Source of the DNA: Capitulum mitella
Lineage: Eukaryota > Arthropoda > Thecostraca > Pollicipedomorpha > Pollicipedidae
Length of the DNA: 64,000 nt
Assembly: GCA_030062745.1 (NCBI GenBank)
Contig: CP099851.1
Location: 8,310,393-8,374,392 of the forward strand
Direction of reading: 5' to 3'
Position 1 is the first letter of the stretch; each line of letters begins with the position of its first letter. Of this stretch, positions 25,011-37,016 are shown piece after piece. A program made the translations under genes and the position numbers. The notes beneath the pieces were generated by a model that worked only from the letters and a program-made list of their open reading frames with translations, was not told where the DNA came from and did no database searches.

Positions 25011-25734
25011 GCCGTCTCCTGGTGTCGAGAATTCATGAGCCGGTCGTCCCTCGGTCGCCTAATAGAAACACTCAGCCCCAGATGGCTCCTCAGCCTGACT
25101 TACGGCGCGGCTGGGTCTGAGAAGAAGCCCGCCGGCGGATCGTGTGGCCGAGCCAGACGCCAGCAGGTCTTATGGACTGTGGGGTGAAGTGATGGAGGCG
25201 CGTGTCAACCCTCAAGCCAGCACAGGCTGGTTGGTGCAGCCCGTGAGGTTTTTCGCCAATTTGCATAGCCGACTTTTGAATATTTTGGTGTGTTCCCTCA
25301 AAATGCTTGGTAATGACTTTCGCAAGTCACTGACATCTTGAGGACATGCCATGAAATCTTGATACAGTTGTATCGTAAGCCGAGCGTTATATTTTATGAT
25401 GCTCATTCTTACTCATTGTTATCTTTAGGTATCACCGACGGTACCAGCTACCTCTGCACTTTGGTTTTTACTTAAGCCTAGGTCATCTTAGAATCTGGAA
25501 TCTGGTCTTTTATTGACCACAGATGTGCCACTAAGTACTGAGAGACGCAGATTTCCAAAGTAACTGTATTTCCAGTTCTCGTGCATTGTCAGAAGCGTGC
25601 TGGGCCCCGCAAAAGGCCCCTATTGGTTACCTCATAAGAGATCCCATGGAAACAAGAATCCACTGTCCTGGCGCGACCTTCGTTGCCATGTGTAAGATCA
25701 CCACGTGACTTCAGTGTCTTATACCACACTCGGA

Positions 25735-26375
25735 GACTGCTGGCCGGGGACAGGTCAGCGGTCCTGGCTCAGTATGCTGACTGTGACAGGTCGGCGGCCC
25801 TGGCTCAGTATGCTGACTGGTGACAGGTCGGCGGTCCTGGCTCAGTATGCTGACTGTGACAGGTCGGCGGTCCTGGCTCATTATGCTGACTGTGACAGAT
25901 CGGCAGCCCGGGCTCAGTATGCTGGCTGGTGACAGGTCTGCGGTCCTGGCTCAGTATGCTGACTGTGACAAGTAGGCGGTCCTGGCTCAGTATGCTGACT
26001 GGTGACAGGTCGGCAATCCTGGCTCAGTATGCTGGCTGTGACAGGTCGGCGGTCCTGGCTCAGTATGCTGGCTGGTGACAGGTCGGCGGCCCTGGCTCAG
26101 TATGCTGACTGGTGACAGGTCGGCGGCCCGGGCTCAGTATGCTGGCTGTGACAGGTCTGCGGTCCTGGCTCAGTATGCTGGCTGGTGACAGGTCTGGGTC
26201 CTGGCTCAGTATGCTGGCTGTGACAGGTCGGTAGCCCGGGCTCAGTATGCTGACTGTGACAGGTAGGCGGCCCTGGCTCAGTATGCTGGCTGGTGACAGG
26301 TCGGCAGCCCTGGCTCAGTATGCTGGCTGGTGACAGGTCGGCGGCCCTGGCTCAGTATGCTGGCTAGTGATTGGT
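25735..26375. repeat. 35-37-bp minisatellite, 17 copies
   Basis: Seventeen copies of GGCTCAGTATGCTG (one reads CATTATGCTG) are spaced 35-37 bases, each followed by ACTGTGACAGG or GCTGGTGACAGG and TCGGCGGTCCT. Copies with TGTGACAGG and TGGTGACAGG are interspersed, so two subtypes are mixed in the array. Confidence 0.95.
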
Positions 26376-26399
26376 CGCGACGGACGGCTGGATGTGGCC

Positions 26400-26452
26400 G
26401 GAGGTGGTCGCTGTTTTGAGGTGGCCGCTGTTTTGAGGTGGCCGCTGTTTTG
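26400..26452. repeat. 17-bp tandem repeat, three copies
   Basis: GGTGGCCGCTGTTTTGA and one variant (GGTGGTCGCTGTTTTGA) lie head to tail, directly after the 17-copy minisatellite. Confidence 0.85.
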
Positions 26453-26594
26453 CAGCGGGCCCGCGGCCACATGTCAACAGTGACGTCCCGACCTTGTGTT
26501 CACTATTCAGACTTTTAATTAAGGCCGAGAAGCAAGGAGAGAGGAGGAGAGGAATGTAGAGACAGAGGCAGAGGCAGAGCCAAGGATCAAGGCA

Positions 26595-26596
26595 GG

Positions 26597-26677
<81 letters not shown>
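26595..26677. repeat. (AG)n microsatellite, about 80 bp
   Basis: An uninterrupted GA dinucleotide tract preceded by imperfect purine-rich units (GAGGCAGAGGCAGAG). Confidence 0.97.
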
Positions 26678-26810
26678 GGTTGTTTGAAAGAATCATCTAT
26701 TCGCCGTTTAATTTGACATGCGGAATACTCCTTCCAAAATACTTTGCCTTAGGTGCTAGGAGTTTCCAAGCGGATGAAACCATCTTCACAATCTGTCGCT
26801 CCTTTCCGTC

Positions 26811-28070
26811 GTGCCCATTTCGCCACTGATCCTCAGTAGGCCTGCAGGTCGGCAGCATGAGATGGTACCGGTTCGGCGCCGGAGTTCGTTGATCCCCACG
26901 GGTCAGCCTCCCCAGCCCAGGCGTTCCCGAACGACGCAGGCGTTTCCAGGCGCAGGCGATCGGAACTCACGCGAACACGAGAGCGAACCTCGTCTGGCAG
27001 AGCGCTGCGGTCGGCGCGCGGCGGGAGCTCAGTCACGGCGAAGCGGCCTATCGGCCGGTCGACGGAGTCGACCTCCCGCCGCCCGATCCACGCGACTACA
27101 CCGCTCCGCTGGGCCGAATTTCACCCCGTCGTTCAGCGTGATTGATTCGGCTCATTTGGTGGCCGCCGCCGGTGATGGCGGGCGCCGGCGGCCCGACGCC
27201 GTGTGGCTCCGCCGGCGGTGGCACCGCCGGCGGCGGCACTCGGGTTCCATCCCGGACGGACTGTCACTCGCGGCCGGCAGCGAAAACCCTCACCGCCGGC
27301 GACCGCGTCGACGATCGTCACCGAAGACCCGGCTGGTTCACTGGGGCTCCGCCTTGCGGGCAGCTTGTTTTCGTTGTTGGTGGCGGCGTTTTTGGAGTCA
27401 TCATTTTTATCTTCAGCGTGTATTTTCTGTCGGGAGAGCTTTTCCGATCCTGTGCGGCCAATGGGACGGGTTTGGGCCAGACCGGAAGGCTTGTGTCGTC
27501 GAGGGAAAATGGCCTGTTTGTGCCAGAAATGGGCTTTCGTCTCAGATCAGGGAAAAAGACTCCGTAGAGGGTTGCGGGCAAACGTTTGCCGGTGCGCGAG
27601 GCCGTGCGCTGTCAGACCCTGCACTGTCAGACCCTGCATAGTTAGACCCTACGCAGTCGCACCCTGCGCAATCATACCCTTCACGGTCGCACCCTGCACA
27701 GTCAGGCTCCGCACAGTGAGACCCAGCACACTGGCATCCTGCAATGTCAGACCCTGCACAGCGAGACCCTGCACAGCCAGACCCTGCGCAGCCAAATCCG
27801 GCGTTGTCACACCCGGCTCGGTCAGACCCTGGCCGGCCGGGATCGGCGCCGGCAGCGGCCACTCGGCGCCCGTCGTCGTTCGTCGTGAGCGGCGCGATGA
27901 TTTCACGCGGCGGTCGGCGGACCTGCCGGAGACGGCCGTCCCGCGGGCTCCCTCGCCGACCTCGGAGCCGCGGCCGCGGCGGAGGCGCCTCTGCTGCGGC
28001 GTCTGCCGGTCCGTCTGCGGCGCCTGGTGTCTGCAGACTGATGTCGATGTCCTGATGTCCGGCTAGTGTC
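26811..28070. other. GC-rich, CpG-rich block with overlapping open frames, no recognised gene
   Basis: Several frames on both strands stay open here (up to 287 codons on + from 27203) because the sequence is GC-rich and contains a 15-bp minisatellite. I recognise no domain in any frame. One + frame has a hydrophobic run (LVFVVGGGVFGVIIFIF) that could be chance. The block may be a CpG-rich intronic island. Confidence 0.4.
27605..27830. repeat. 15-bp minisatellite
   Basis: About fifteen degenerate units of the type GACCCTGCACAGTCA. The unit is a multiple of three, keeping frames open with repeats such as RPCTVRPC on + and AGSDCAG-like on minus. Confidence 0.9.
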
Positions 28071-28395
28071 GAACGTTGCCGGCCGCCATATCCGTGACGC
28101 TTCAGACTGGTCGGTGGCAGTCTTCTTTGTCGTGCCTACCCGCGCCGCCGGTGGAAAAGTCTACACGGAGGCTCACCTCAAGGTCGGTCACCCGGTGACG
28201 TCAGTGGAAGGCAAATATTGAATACTTACGATCGACAGGATTTCTTTTTTTTAAATCGTTTCCGCTGATTTTGTGTAACAAGATATTGACCGAACCACCC
28301 GCCATGTACCGACGAAGGAAATAAGGGACATTTGGCCTCCCTCTTCCTTTGTCAGAGCCAATAGACATGTCTCAAAAATTGAAATTGTAACAGAC

Positions 28396-28606
<211 letters not shown>

Positions 28607-29370
28607 GATACAAGATGTAAAATGCAGGACTGGTTTAGTTGGATGCTGCTGGCTCCTTGTCCGACCTGAGAAAGATTTTAAGAACCTTGTCAACCTGGCG
28701 ACGTCCGGCCCGTGGTCCGCGTCCGCAGTGATTATTCGGATTGTGCAAGGGAGACAGATGAGGCGAGATGGGCCTGACGAGCGTGGAAAAATTGCTTCCA
28801 TAAGATATGGAAGCAGACGGATTCCTGCCTTTGCTGCTGACGGCCTCTGCATCAAGGTCTTTTGTTGCTTAGTCATGTTCAGTCCGTCTTAGTGGTAGCG
28901 GTGTTCATTGCTGTACCTGGGCCCGTTATTCGTTCCGCCATAAATATGTAATTGAGCTGCAGTTCACGGTTAATCGCGAGTTTTCAGCCCAAGTCAACCG
29001 GTGGGCAGAGTCTGCCAGATCTACCACAGACGTGTTCATACGCTCGGCCATTTCTAACGACCAGATTTTGGTTGTGGCGCCTGGATGACGACGATGGTTC
29101 TTGGTGGCGGCGATCTACGTGTATGGGGGGCGCGAAACGTAGGTAACGCACCGGGAACTGATGGCACATATGTAGTTCACGCAACAGCGTTCCGCTGATC
29201 ATTCAGATAAATTTACCTGAGCCAGTTCCTGATCGTTGCGTGCCGTCTGCGCGCTGTCGCGTACCCCTGTGAGCTGGCGTGGGTATGTGTTTCCGTGTGC
29301 TTTCTTACCTGCTGTGTGTTTGCGGCGTTGCCAAGTGGCGATTGTGATGAGAGAGAGACAGAGAGCGAGA

Positions 29371-29577
29371 GAGAGAGTCCTCCCTGTCGGTAGCGTTTGG
29401 AAATTCTTTACTGGTGCCGTTCGCCGGACCAGAGGGAGGGAGAGAGAGACCTCCCTGTCGGCAGCGTTTGGAAATTCTTTGCTCGTGCCGTTCGCCGGAC
29501 CAGAGGGAGGGAGAGAGAGACCTCCCTGTCGGCAGCGTTTGGAAATTCTTTGCTCGTGCCGTTCGCCGGACCAGAGG
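29371..29577. repeat. 71-bp tandem repeat, three copies
   Basis: CCTCCCTGTCGG recurs at 29379, 29450 and 29521 (period 71). Each unit continues with AGCGTTTGGAAATTCTTT and GTGCCGTTCGCCGGACCAGA, with GAGAGAGAGA linkers between units. Confidence 0.95.
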
Positions 29578-32282
29578 GGGTCGTTTCTCCGTATTGTATG
29601 GCCACTCGTAGTTCGTCGCGGGTCGTTGATGGCCTATTCAATTGGACCCTCGGTATCGGCATCGAAAAGGCTTATTATTCGGCCGTTTCGTGCGCAAGAG
29701 TTCGTTCTTTCTATTAAATGACTTCATCTGCATCGCGAATGTGCTCCTCCTTCCACCTCTTGGCAAACTTTAGACCAGTTGCTGCTTTACGTTTGGTTCA
29801 CCTTTAGACTTAGTACCTTCGGCTCAGGAGTCTTTGTGTTTCGCCGGTGGTCCGGCGAGGACCGTATCACGTGATCTGAAGGTGGAGCCTCGGGCTGCAG
29901 CTGTCAGGTGCACCCACGGTGGTCAGGGTCTTTTCGGCCTGACTGGCCCTGACGCTGCTGATTCAGCGGCCCCATCACAGCAGCTGGTCGGCCGGTCCTG
30001 TCCAGAAAAGGCTGGAATCCATGTCTTGGCGCTTGTTAACAGTGTCCCGCCGCGGGTCCGAAGTGAGGATCGGCGTTGGATTGTATGTCACGTCCCACTC
30101 AGCGATCCCTCTCAGCGATGCCATGTCTTCATGCAGTGCTTCATCCTGCAGAGTCTGACAAACGGCGAATCCCGTGCGAGTTATCTATCTTCTGAAGACG
30201 TTGCAACTTGCGTGACAAGCGCGACATGGCTCATGTCGACAGGCGGACTGAAATGCACTAATCGTTAGAAGTTAGGCACTGGCGTTGTCCTTTGCTTTCG
30301 TCCCGACCTCGCCGAGAGCACGTTGCGCAGTAGATCAGATAATCGAAAAGCAACGAGATAAGTGCCTCCACGGCCCCTGCTTGTCTCTAGGTCGGCGGGG
30401 AAAGGTTATTTTTCGTCACAACAGTTGCAAGGATAGCGCAGAGCCGTTTAGTGCGGAGACGTGGATTTCTTGCTGAGATGGATCTCACGTGTTAGACTAC
30501 TTCTTTGAGATGTACTGATTTACGCCAGTCTAATTGCATAACTGTCTTGCCATTTTGCGGACCGCCGGTATTGCCATGTGCTGTGCAAACACTGCTAGTT
30601 GGTGGACATCGCCGCGCCAGCGGGGTGATTTCGCCAGAAGGCCGTGGTAGGAGTGAGCACGCGGCTGGTGCCGCCGACAGCACCCCGACTGTCATGACAG
30701 GTCTCTGACAGACGGCGCCTCTCGTTCTCGACCCGTGCTGTCCGGGTACGACGTCTCCATCCATCCCGACCGGCTCTTATTGAGCTGTCGTTCGCCGCTG
30801 ATATTGCACCGTGCTCAGTGAAAGATCGCTAGCTGTTGTTGCCAGATGCTGCCAGGTGTCGCCAGTGCGCGACGAACAGAGGCCCGACTGATATCCCGAA
30901 TCACAGTCTTTGTTTTCATGATTCGTTTGGGCTTTGTCGCGTTACTGCTGTCTGTATTTACCGTTTGGGTATATTATTGGTCTCTGCACATCTGTAAATA
31001 TTCACGTATAGTTTGCGGGCGTTACCTGGGGAATTAAATAGTGCAGCATGGTTCGCATGGGTACTGGCAGAAGATTACTAGCGGAGACATTTGTATTTAT
31101 TTTTTCTGAATGCTTTTCGTCAGCATGCGGTTTTCACCCATTTACATCTGTCTTAGGCACGCAATATTTTTAATATATCTGATTCCTGGGATATGTAGAT
31201 ATGCGCACATGGAACTAAAACAGAAAACTGTGACAGAACCGCGATGTTGTTTGTTTCCAAATTGCGTATAGCAAGGCCGTACCTCAGGATAGTTACCGCG
31301 CTTCCAAAATACGCAAACTTGTTACCATTGTATCGCAAAAACAAGTGTAACAACGTCTCAACAGTTCCTCTGTAAATCAGGCACTTTGACTGGCGACATT
31401 TACTGCGCTACGCATGTTTGTCCCGAAAATCATTTGGACAAGTCAATCGTGACACTAGATTGACTTTTTTTTAATCCAGTGTTGGTACCGATAAAGTACG
31501 TGATGCGTATTTGTCTTGGTCATACCAGTGGATATGCCCGTCATTCCTTCTTGTTTTTCACTCAGAAGGGTTCCACAACCATAAACCAGATCCAAAAAGA
31601 ACTTAGCCCCCCCCCCGTCGTCCTTTTGCTCTAACGGTAATCGTCTGGCGTTCTGTCATCACCAGTTGTCGTCTCGGCCGTCGGAATCTCCGAGTCCACA
31701 TTCAGAGGCGTGCTGTATTGAGACCGGACGATAGTGAGGCGGCGCAGGCGGAGCGTAGTACTCGCGTTGTGTTCGGTAAAACTGAAGATCACCGAAGCGG
31801 CGACTCGCCGAGCGGCGGGCAGAGCGGGCAGAGCAGGGCAGCGTGCCGAGCTGTGGGGGTCCTGAACGCGACGATGGCAGGTCGCAGAACGAGAGCGAGA
31901 GGACCTGAGGTGCGGTTTTCGTTCAGCCCAATGGCCGCCACTTGCGTGACTTGCGCGGGAAGTGACGTCCTGTGGCGTCGTCGGGATGCGGAACTGTGAT
32001 TAGTTCATTCTGTTAGAAGGTTCGAAAACGTTCCGGACGGTGCTGGAACCTATTATGTAATTAAACGCAACCACCCACGGGGTGGCTGCGCGTGATCGAT
32101 ATTGTCCACTCACGCATAAGTCGTCACGATCCAGCGTGTTTTGATAATGGTCTGCTGGCAATCTAGAGCCGTTTCGGAGGTGACAGAGATGGCTTCAAAG
32201 AATCTTTGCACGGCTGAATGCAATCCAGACCAGTGCCGAGCCTGTGCGTTAAGCGTTATTAAGTGTCGTTGTGCGTGTGCTG

Positions 32283-33500
32283 TTAACCCTATTCCCCGTA
32301 TGCGGGGGGCTTCAGAATCCCCCGTTTTCTGCTCGCATTTTGTTGGCTTTTGAATCATTGTCACGAAATTTAGCGACTCCTATTTAGCCCTTTTTCTGCT
32401 CGCATTTTCTTGGCTTTTGAATCAGTTTCACGACATTTAGCGACTTTTCCTGCGTATTCTGAATAAGATGCAAAATTTGCATAATTTTGTTCTTCCGGGA
32501 GGGGGGGGCAAGATAAGTTTTTGGCAGGATTTCGGACGTTTTTTAGCGTTGTTGAAGGCAAAAGAAAAGGAGCTGCCAAAAATGGTTTCTGAGAAAGACC
32601 TTAAAAACCTTACATGAAGTTCAGCCAAATATTTGGGCAAAAATAATAAAGCATTTTTTGTTGATCAGAGGTCACATGACAAGGTTTGGTCAAGGCCAAA
32701 AATCAAAATTTGGTCTTGCGTAAATATTTTCGGCGCCGATTCCAAAATGAAAAATTGGAGTCATTGTTACTTAGCACAGTGCTGTCTGTCCTGTGTTTCA
32801 TATCTCAGCCTGACGCCAGGTCGGGTCACGGAGTCGGGTCATGGAGTCGGGTCATGGAGGTAAGACTTAAAATGTCCACGTGGGTATCCTGTATCACGAC
32901 CATAAACAGGACGTTTAGAAAAAAATGGCCAGTTAGAATGATTGGAAACGTTTCCAAATGACGCTATAAAACGAACTCAAAGCCATTCTATGTGACGCTG
33001 GGGTCTCTAGAGCTAATTTGAGGTTAAAGGTCGCAAGTTGAACTGATAAACATGACAGCTCTCTCTCTCTCTTTCATGTCCTTGGCGACGTCCATGCAAA
33101 TGTTATACGAACATTGCAAGATAGTTTGTGCTTCGTGAGTTCAACATGACTAGCAAAAGCTTAAAAAATGCTTAACTTTGACGCTAATTCGGCCAAAAAC
33201 GAAATATCCATATAATTTTCTAAGCCCTGTGAACACCTTTACATTTTCTAGGAATTTGAAACGGGCCAATAGGAAACGTCCCATTTGATTAGCTCTCGAT
33301 TCATAACAGTTGCATCAAAATTGGCCCAGAAACAGTTAAGTTGTAACAAGTAAAAAAACTCCTTTTTGACTTTTTGCCCTTTCTATCCAGTCCTTTCAAG
33401 GCTTTCAAAACTTCTTTTTACAAAAATTTGTTTTTGATTTCGCTGGTTTGCTCACAAGTTATGTTTGATGTGTGAAATTCGTGGATTTCCTCGAGCCCAG
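32283..33500 (-). mobile_element. piggyBac-like TTAA element, diverged reverse-orientation copy
   Basis: TTAA at 32283-32286 is followed by CCCTATTCCCCG, a G run and AATCCCCC, corresponding to the right end of the 14704 copy read in reverse. Internal blocks also match in reverse: GAGGTCACATGACAAGG, GGTCGGGTCACGGAG near 32820, TAGCTCTCGATTCAT near 33289 and CTTCTTTTTACAAAAAT near 33411. Similarity fades after about 33480 and I cannot place the far end, so it may be truncated. The interval 32325-32455 contains a 67-bp internal duplication not seen in the other copies. Confidence 0.65.
32325..32455. repeat. 67-bp duplication inside the TTAA element
   Basis: TTTTCTGCTCGCATTTTGTT at 32325 recurs as TTTTCTGCTCGCATTTTCTT at 32392. 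Each is followed by GGCTTTTGAATCA and CACGA(A/C)ATTTAGCGACT. Confidence 0.85.
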
Positions 33501-34171
33501 TATTCCATTGAGCCCGTCTATGTCTTTTCAACCGTAAAATTAATGCTGAGAGCTGCGTCGAAGTCGTTTGATTTGAATAGAAGAAAGTTTTTGAATGGTG
33601 AACGGGAACTTTTGAGCTATTTGTTCGCCTTTAAGATCATAAAGTATGATTTTTTGGTCTTTGAGGAAATCGCTTGATATCCAGGACGTTTTGGAAATGG
33701 AATTTACGAGATCAGTCGGGCGTCTCGTAATGTACTGTTAACCGTCCCAAAGTCCTGTTGAGTTCGTTCCTTCGCCTAACGTCACATACCGAGCACTGCG
33801 CAAGGGTCGCCTGCTATAAAGCCCCTCGTAGCGTATTGGAGCTTTCGTTGACTGGGAACTGCAATATCCTCCACGGTGCGAACCGCTTTGCACCTGCAAT
33901 ATCGTCAGACCGATGTCTGCGTTTCGAGACGGCAGCGCAATATCGGAGGTCGGTGGCCTCGCTGGACCGCCTCGCTCTCGTGCTCTCGAGAGCCGGTCGA
34001 TGGATACCTCAACGGCAGGGGCGGCGGCGGCCGGGCGCGCGGTGACCGCCGATTGGAAAACTCCGCCCAGCTCTGCTCCTGAACACGGAATCTGTTGACG
34101 GAGGAGCGGGCTGCGCTGCCGGTGCACTGAACCGCGGCATCAGCTGGGACGCCGCTGAAGGTCTGGGCGGG

Positions 34172-34375
34172 GTGGACAACGTGAATCTCGGCCGCACGCC
34201 GGGGCAAGTGGACAGCGTGGATCTCGACCGCACGTCGGGGGAGGGTGGACAGCGTGGATCTCGGCCGGCACGCCAGGGCAGGGTGGACGGTGTGGATGTC
34301 TGCCGCACGGCGGGACAGGGTGGACAGCGCAGCTCTCGGCCGCACGCCGGGACAGGGTGGACAGCGAGGGTGGCG
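34172..34375. repeat. 36-38-bp minisatellite
   Basis: About six copies of a unit with GGTGGACAGCGTGGATCTCG and GCCGCACGCCGGG (TGGACA at 34173, 34209, 34246 and onward). Confidence 0.88.
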
Positions 34376-34436
34376 TTCACGCCGTGCTGGCCTGTTAACC
34401 GCGCCGCCGGTCCTCTGAGGCGGTTTTCCAGAGACG

Positions 34437-34614
34437 GATGGTCTGGCGCAGTGTAGTGGTTACTACGCTCGCCTTGTGGCCGAAAGGTCCCCGGTTCGAG
34501 TCCGGGTGATAGCGACATTTCACCGTCCCTCGCGACAACTGGCGTGAGAAGTTGCGATGGGAAATGATCCTGGCAGTCGAGAGCGTCGTTAAATAACCCG
34601 AGAACCAACTAACC
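34437..34614 (+). repeat. tRNA-derived SINE
   Basis: The head contains an A box (TGGCGCAGTGTAGTGG, from 34444) and a perfect B box (GGTTCGAGTCC, 34493-34503) at tRNA-like spacing, with a GTG triplet near the anticodon position as in tRNA-His. The first and last bases do not form an acceptor stem, and the sequence continues into a ~100-base unrelated body ending AACCAACTAACC. That is SINE structure, not a functional tRNA. It would be transcribed by RNA polymerase III if active. Confidence 0.65.
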
Positions 34615-36077
34615 AGATGGCCGGGCGTGTTCTCCTGCGCTGGTGATGCCCTGTTCGGCCCCATAGTCAGACGGCTGGCGTCCCCGGCGGTTTGTCGTCA
34701 CGTGGAGCCCGTGGACGCGTCACGCACCCGCCGGCTCCGGCCGATTTCGCCAGGCGGCGGATCGGCGACAGTGGACGGCGACGGGGACAAACTTCTCTTT
34801 TCAGGATGAGTTAGGATGATCCTGACTGCAGCTAACTTTGCCCTGGTAAATGGTCGGAAGTTCAAGTCGGCAATGCCTTTCAAAGCTCCCCGAAAAGTTG
34901 CTGAGAGCGCCGGCCGTCGTCGATCGAGGAATGAAATGGGCCACGGACGCACAAAGGAGGGAGACCAAAACAATTTCCCCATAAAAAGTTTGGGATTTTC
35001 CAGTGAATGGAGACGAAGTTCAACAAAGCAGTCAGGTATTTCACGGGAACTGGTCACTCGGCGGCACTGTGAAGCACAAATTGTTGACAAGTGGAATTGA
35101 GTGGTGAAAATCGTTCTGGCTTCCTGTGACTTAAAAACGCCTTTAAGTGAAATACTTCCGTCTGCGTGATGCATTGCTAGGTTTTGTGAGTTAGCGATGA
35201 GCAGATAGTAACTATGGACAGTTTTAAATATCTGGTTGGTTTTATCTTATTTTTGTAAAAAAGTATGAATAATTTTGTATTCACGGTTTACATCTGAGCA
35301 GCATTTAGCATTCAGAACCCATGGTGAAGAATTCACAGTGCATACCAAATCGCACTATTCGTGAGCAAATTTCTTGTACTTGACAACTTTCCTTATTTTG
35401 AAACATCCAACAGCCGGATCTACGGGGCATTGTGCTCCACCGGCTACCCGTTGTCTGCCGTCGCCGTTTGGAACCGTTGTGTGTCTTGGGACAGTTATCT
35501 GTTTGGAAGAGCCCATCTACATCGAAGCGCTCGTCAAAAACTATTCCTGAAGTGCAACCGTCCTCGAGCCGCTTGCTCTCCCGGCTACAGCTTCCCGTCT
35601 CATTGCTGTCATCACTACGTGTGTGCTGTACCATTCCTGTTACTCCACCTGGAGGTGTTGAGATATATTGTTCGCTGGTCGGATTGAAGAGTGCGTTCGG
35701 CGTTCTCAGCCTGGTATTGTCTCACCCGTACTGTCCCGTCGATGCTAAACTGTTGTTTCGTTTGATGTTTGAAATCCTGCTGAGAAGTGCTTTGTATCCT
35801 CTGGGCTTCGCCAAGAGTTTCAAGCATATCCTCTCCAGAGGCTTGTCGGAGACGTCCGTAATTAAGATATTGCCAGCTAAGCGATCCAGCACCAAGAGCG
35901 CCGATGCAGCATCGACGTTGCGACAGATGTAGTCTTGCGTGTTGTGAAATGTAAGAAAGAATCCGAAAGCATTTTGTGCAAAGCCAGTACTTTCTGGGAG
36001 GTTGTGAATTTTCCTGGTAGCGAGGAAGACACCGTATAACCGTTATTTCGCTGCTGACCGCCTTCTCCGTCCCGCAG

Positions 36078-36224
36078 ACACGTACATCCAGAAAACGAAG
36101 AAGTCGTTCATGGACAGCCGGGCGCGGCGCAACCTGAACAACATCCACGGCGAACTGAACGACGTACAGCGCATCATGATGGAGAACATCGACGACGTGC
36201 TGCAGCGGGGCGCCGCTCTCTCCG
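36078..36224 (+). CDS. Sec22: Sec22 homologue, exon encoding the first half of the R-SNARE motif
   Basis: After a pyrimidine-rich acceptor (CTTCTCCGTCCCGCAG), this 147-base exon gives AC (completing Asp with the G of 5072), 48 codons and a final G before a GTGAGG donor. The peptide begins [19 protein letters not shown] and ends in the SNARE stretch [20 protein letters not shown]. The Arg of VLQRG, codon 36206-36208, is at the zero layer that defines an R-SNARE and pairs with three Gln residues from partner SNAREs. The upstream part links the longin domain to the SNARE helix. The exon begins and ends where I recall the vertebrate SEC22B exon does. No frame damage is visible. Confidence 0.95.
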
Positions 36225-36239
36225 GTGAGGAGCCTCCTT

Positions 36240-36475
36240 TCTGCGCCTGTCTTCCCCGGCCCGTCTTCCTCGGCCCGTCTTCCCGCCCCGTCTCCACGCC
36301 CCGTCTCTCCACTTTGTCTCCCCGGCCCATCTCCCCGGCCCGTCTCCCCACTTAGTCTCCCCGCCCTGTCTCCACGCCCCGTCTCCCCACTTTGTCTCCC
36401 CGGCCTGTCTCCCCGCTTTGTCTCCCCGGCCATCTCCCCGCTTTGTCTTCCCGGCCCGTCTTCCCCGCTCCGTCT
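36240..36475. repeat. 14-bp C/T-rich minisatellite just after the Sec22 donor site
   Basis: About sixteen degenerate units of CGGCCCGTCTCCCC and CGCTTTGTCTCCCC. The array starts about 15 bases past the GTGAGG donor, and the CT strand is the sense strand of the gene. Confidence 0.9.
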
Positions 36476-36939
36476 CTCCATTTCATTTTTTTATGCTCTA
36501 TTTCACAATCATTCTGTCATGAACGGACCCATTTCTCGATCCATATTTTAGTGGAAGAGTATTCACTATATCACCTTCCCCCTCACAATTCCTGCATCCA
36601 GCTCTGGTTCCCAGTTTCGGCGTCCGAAAATATACTTACAACTGCAGAGCTCCATCAGAATCATAAATGTGCATTGTAGCCACCTGGAAATACCGTAATT
36701 TATACTGCTCATCGGTCAAATTCTCCCCCCGCCTACCGTCGCCATCAAGCTCAAGGAACTGAGACCGGACATGGAGAAAAATGTCTCCATTCAATCTCGA
36801 GATAAGTGGTAATATTTCCGCAGCAGTATTACCCCTACTTTCAAGTTCAGTACTCCGTCTGTTATAACATGTTGCAGTTTTGAATGCGTCAGAATGCACA
36901 TTAGATTCCAAGGATTTGTGTGCGACCTCGAATATTACA

Positions 36940-37016
36940 TTTCGAGGTCTCGGGGAAGGGGACCCGCTGCCCCCACAGAGTTAGCTCCATCAGAGCCTCG
37001 CAGGAATAGGGTTCAA
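36940..37016 (-). mobile_element. TTAA-element end fragment, reverse orientation
   Basis: TTTCGAGGTCTCGGGG through a C-rich block to CAGGAATAGGGTTCAA reads as the reverse complement of the left end of the 14704 copy (GAGATCTCGAAAAC, G run, CCCTATTCCCGG). The terminal TTAA has become TTCAA and the rest of the element is missing or too diverged. Confidence 0.5.

Noticed and set aside
26811..28066. Overlapping 276- and 287-codon + frames
   Set aside because: GC-rich composition plus a 15-bp minisatellite keeps frames open; peptides are low-complexity and match nothing I know.
34437..34510. A functional tRNA-His gene
   Set aside because: A and B boxes are good, but the 5' and 3' ends do not pair as an acceptor stem and the sequence continues into a SINE body.
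33905..34608. 146- and 199-codon minus frames
   Set aside because: They run through the 36-38-bp minisatellite and the SINE; no protein similarity.
35615..36481. 288-codon minus frame
   Set aside because: It is antisense to the Sec22 exon and to the C/T-rich minisatellite; the ETGRGD-type repeat is the array translated.
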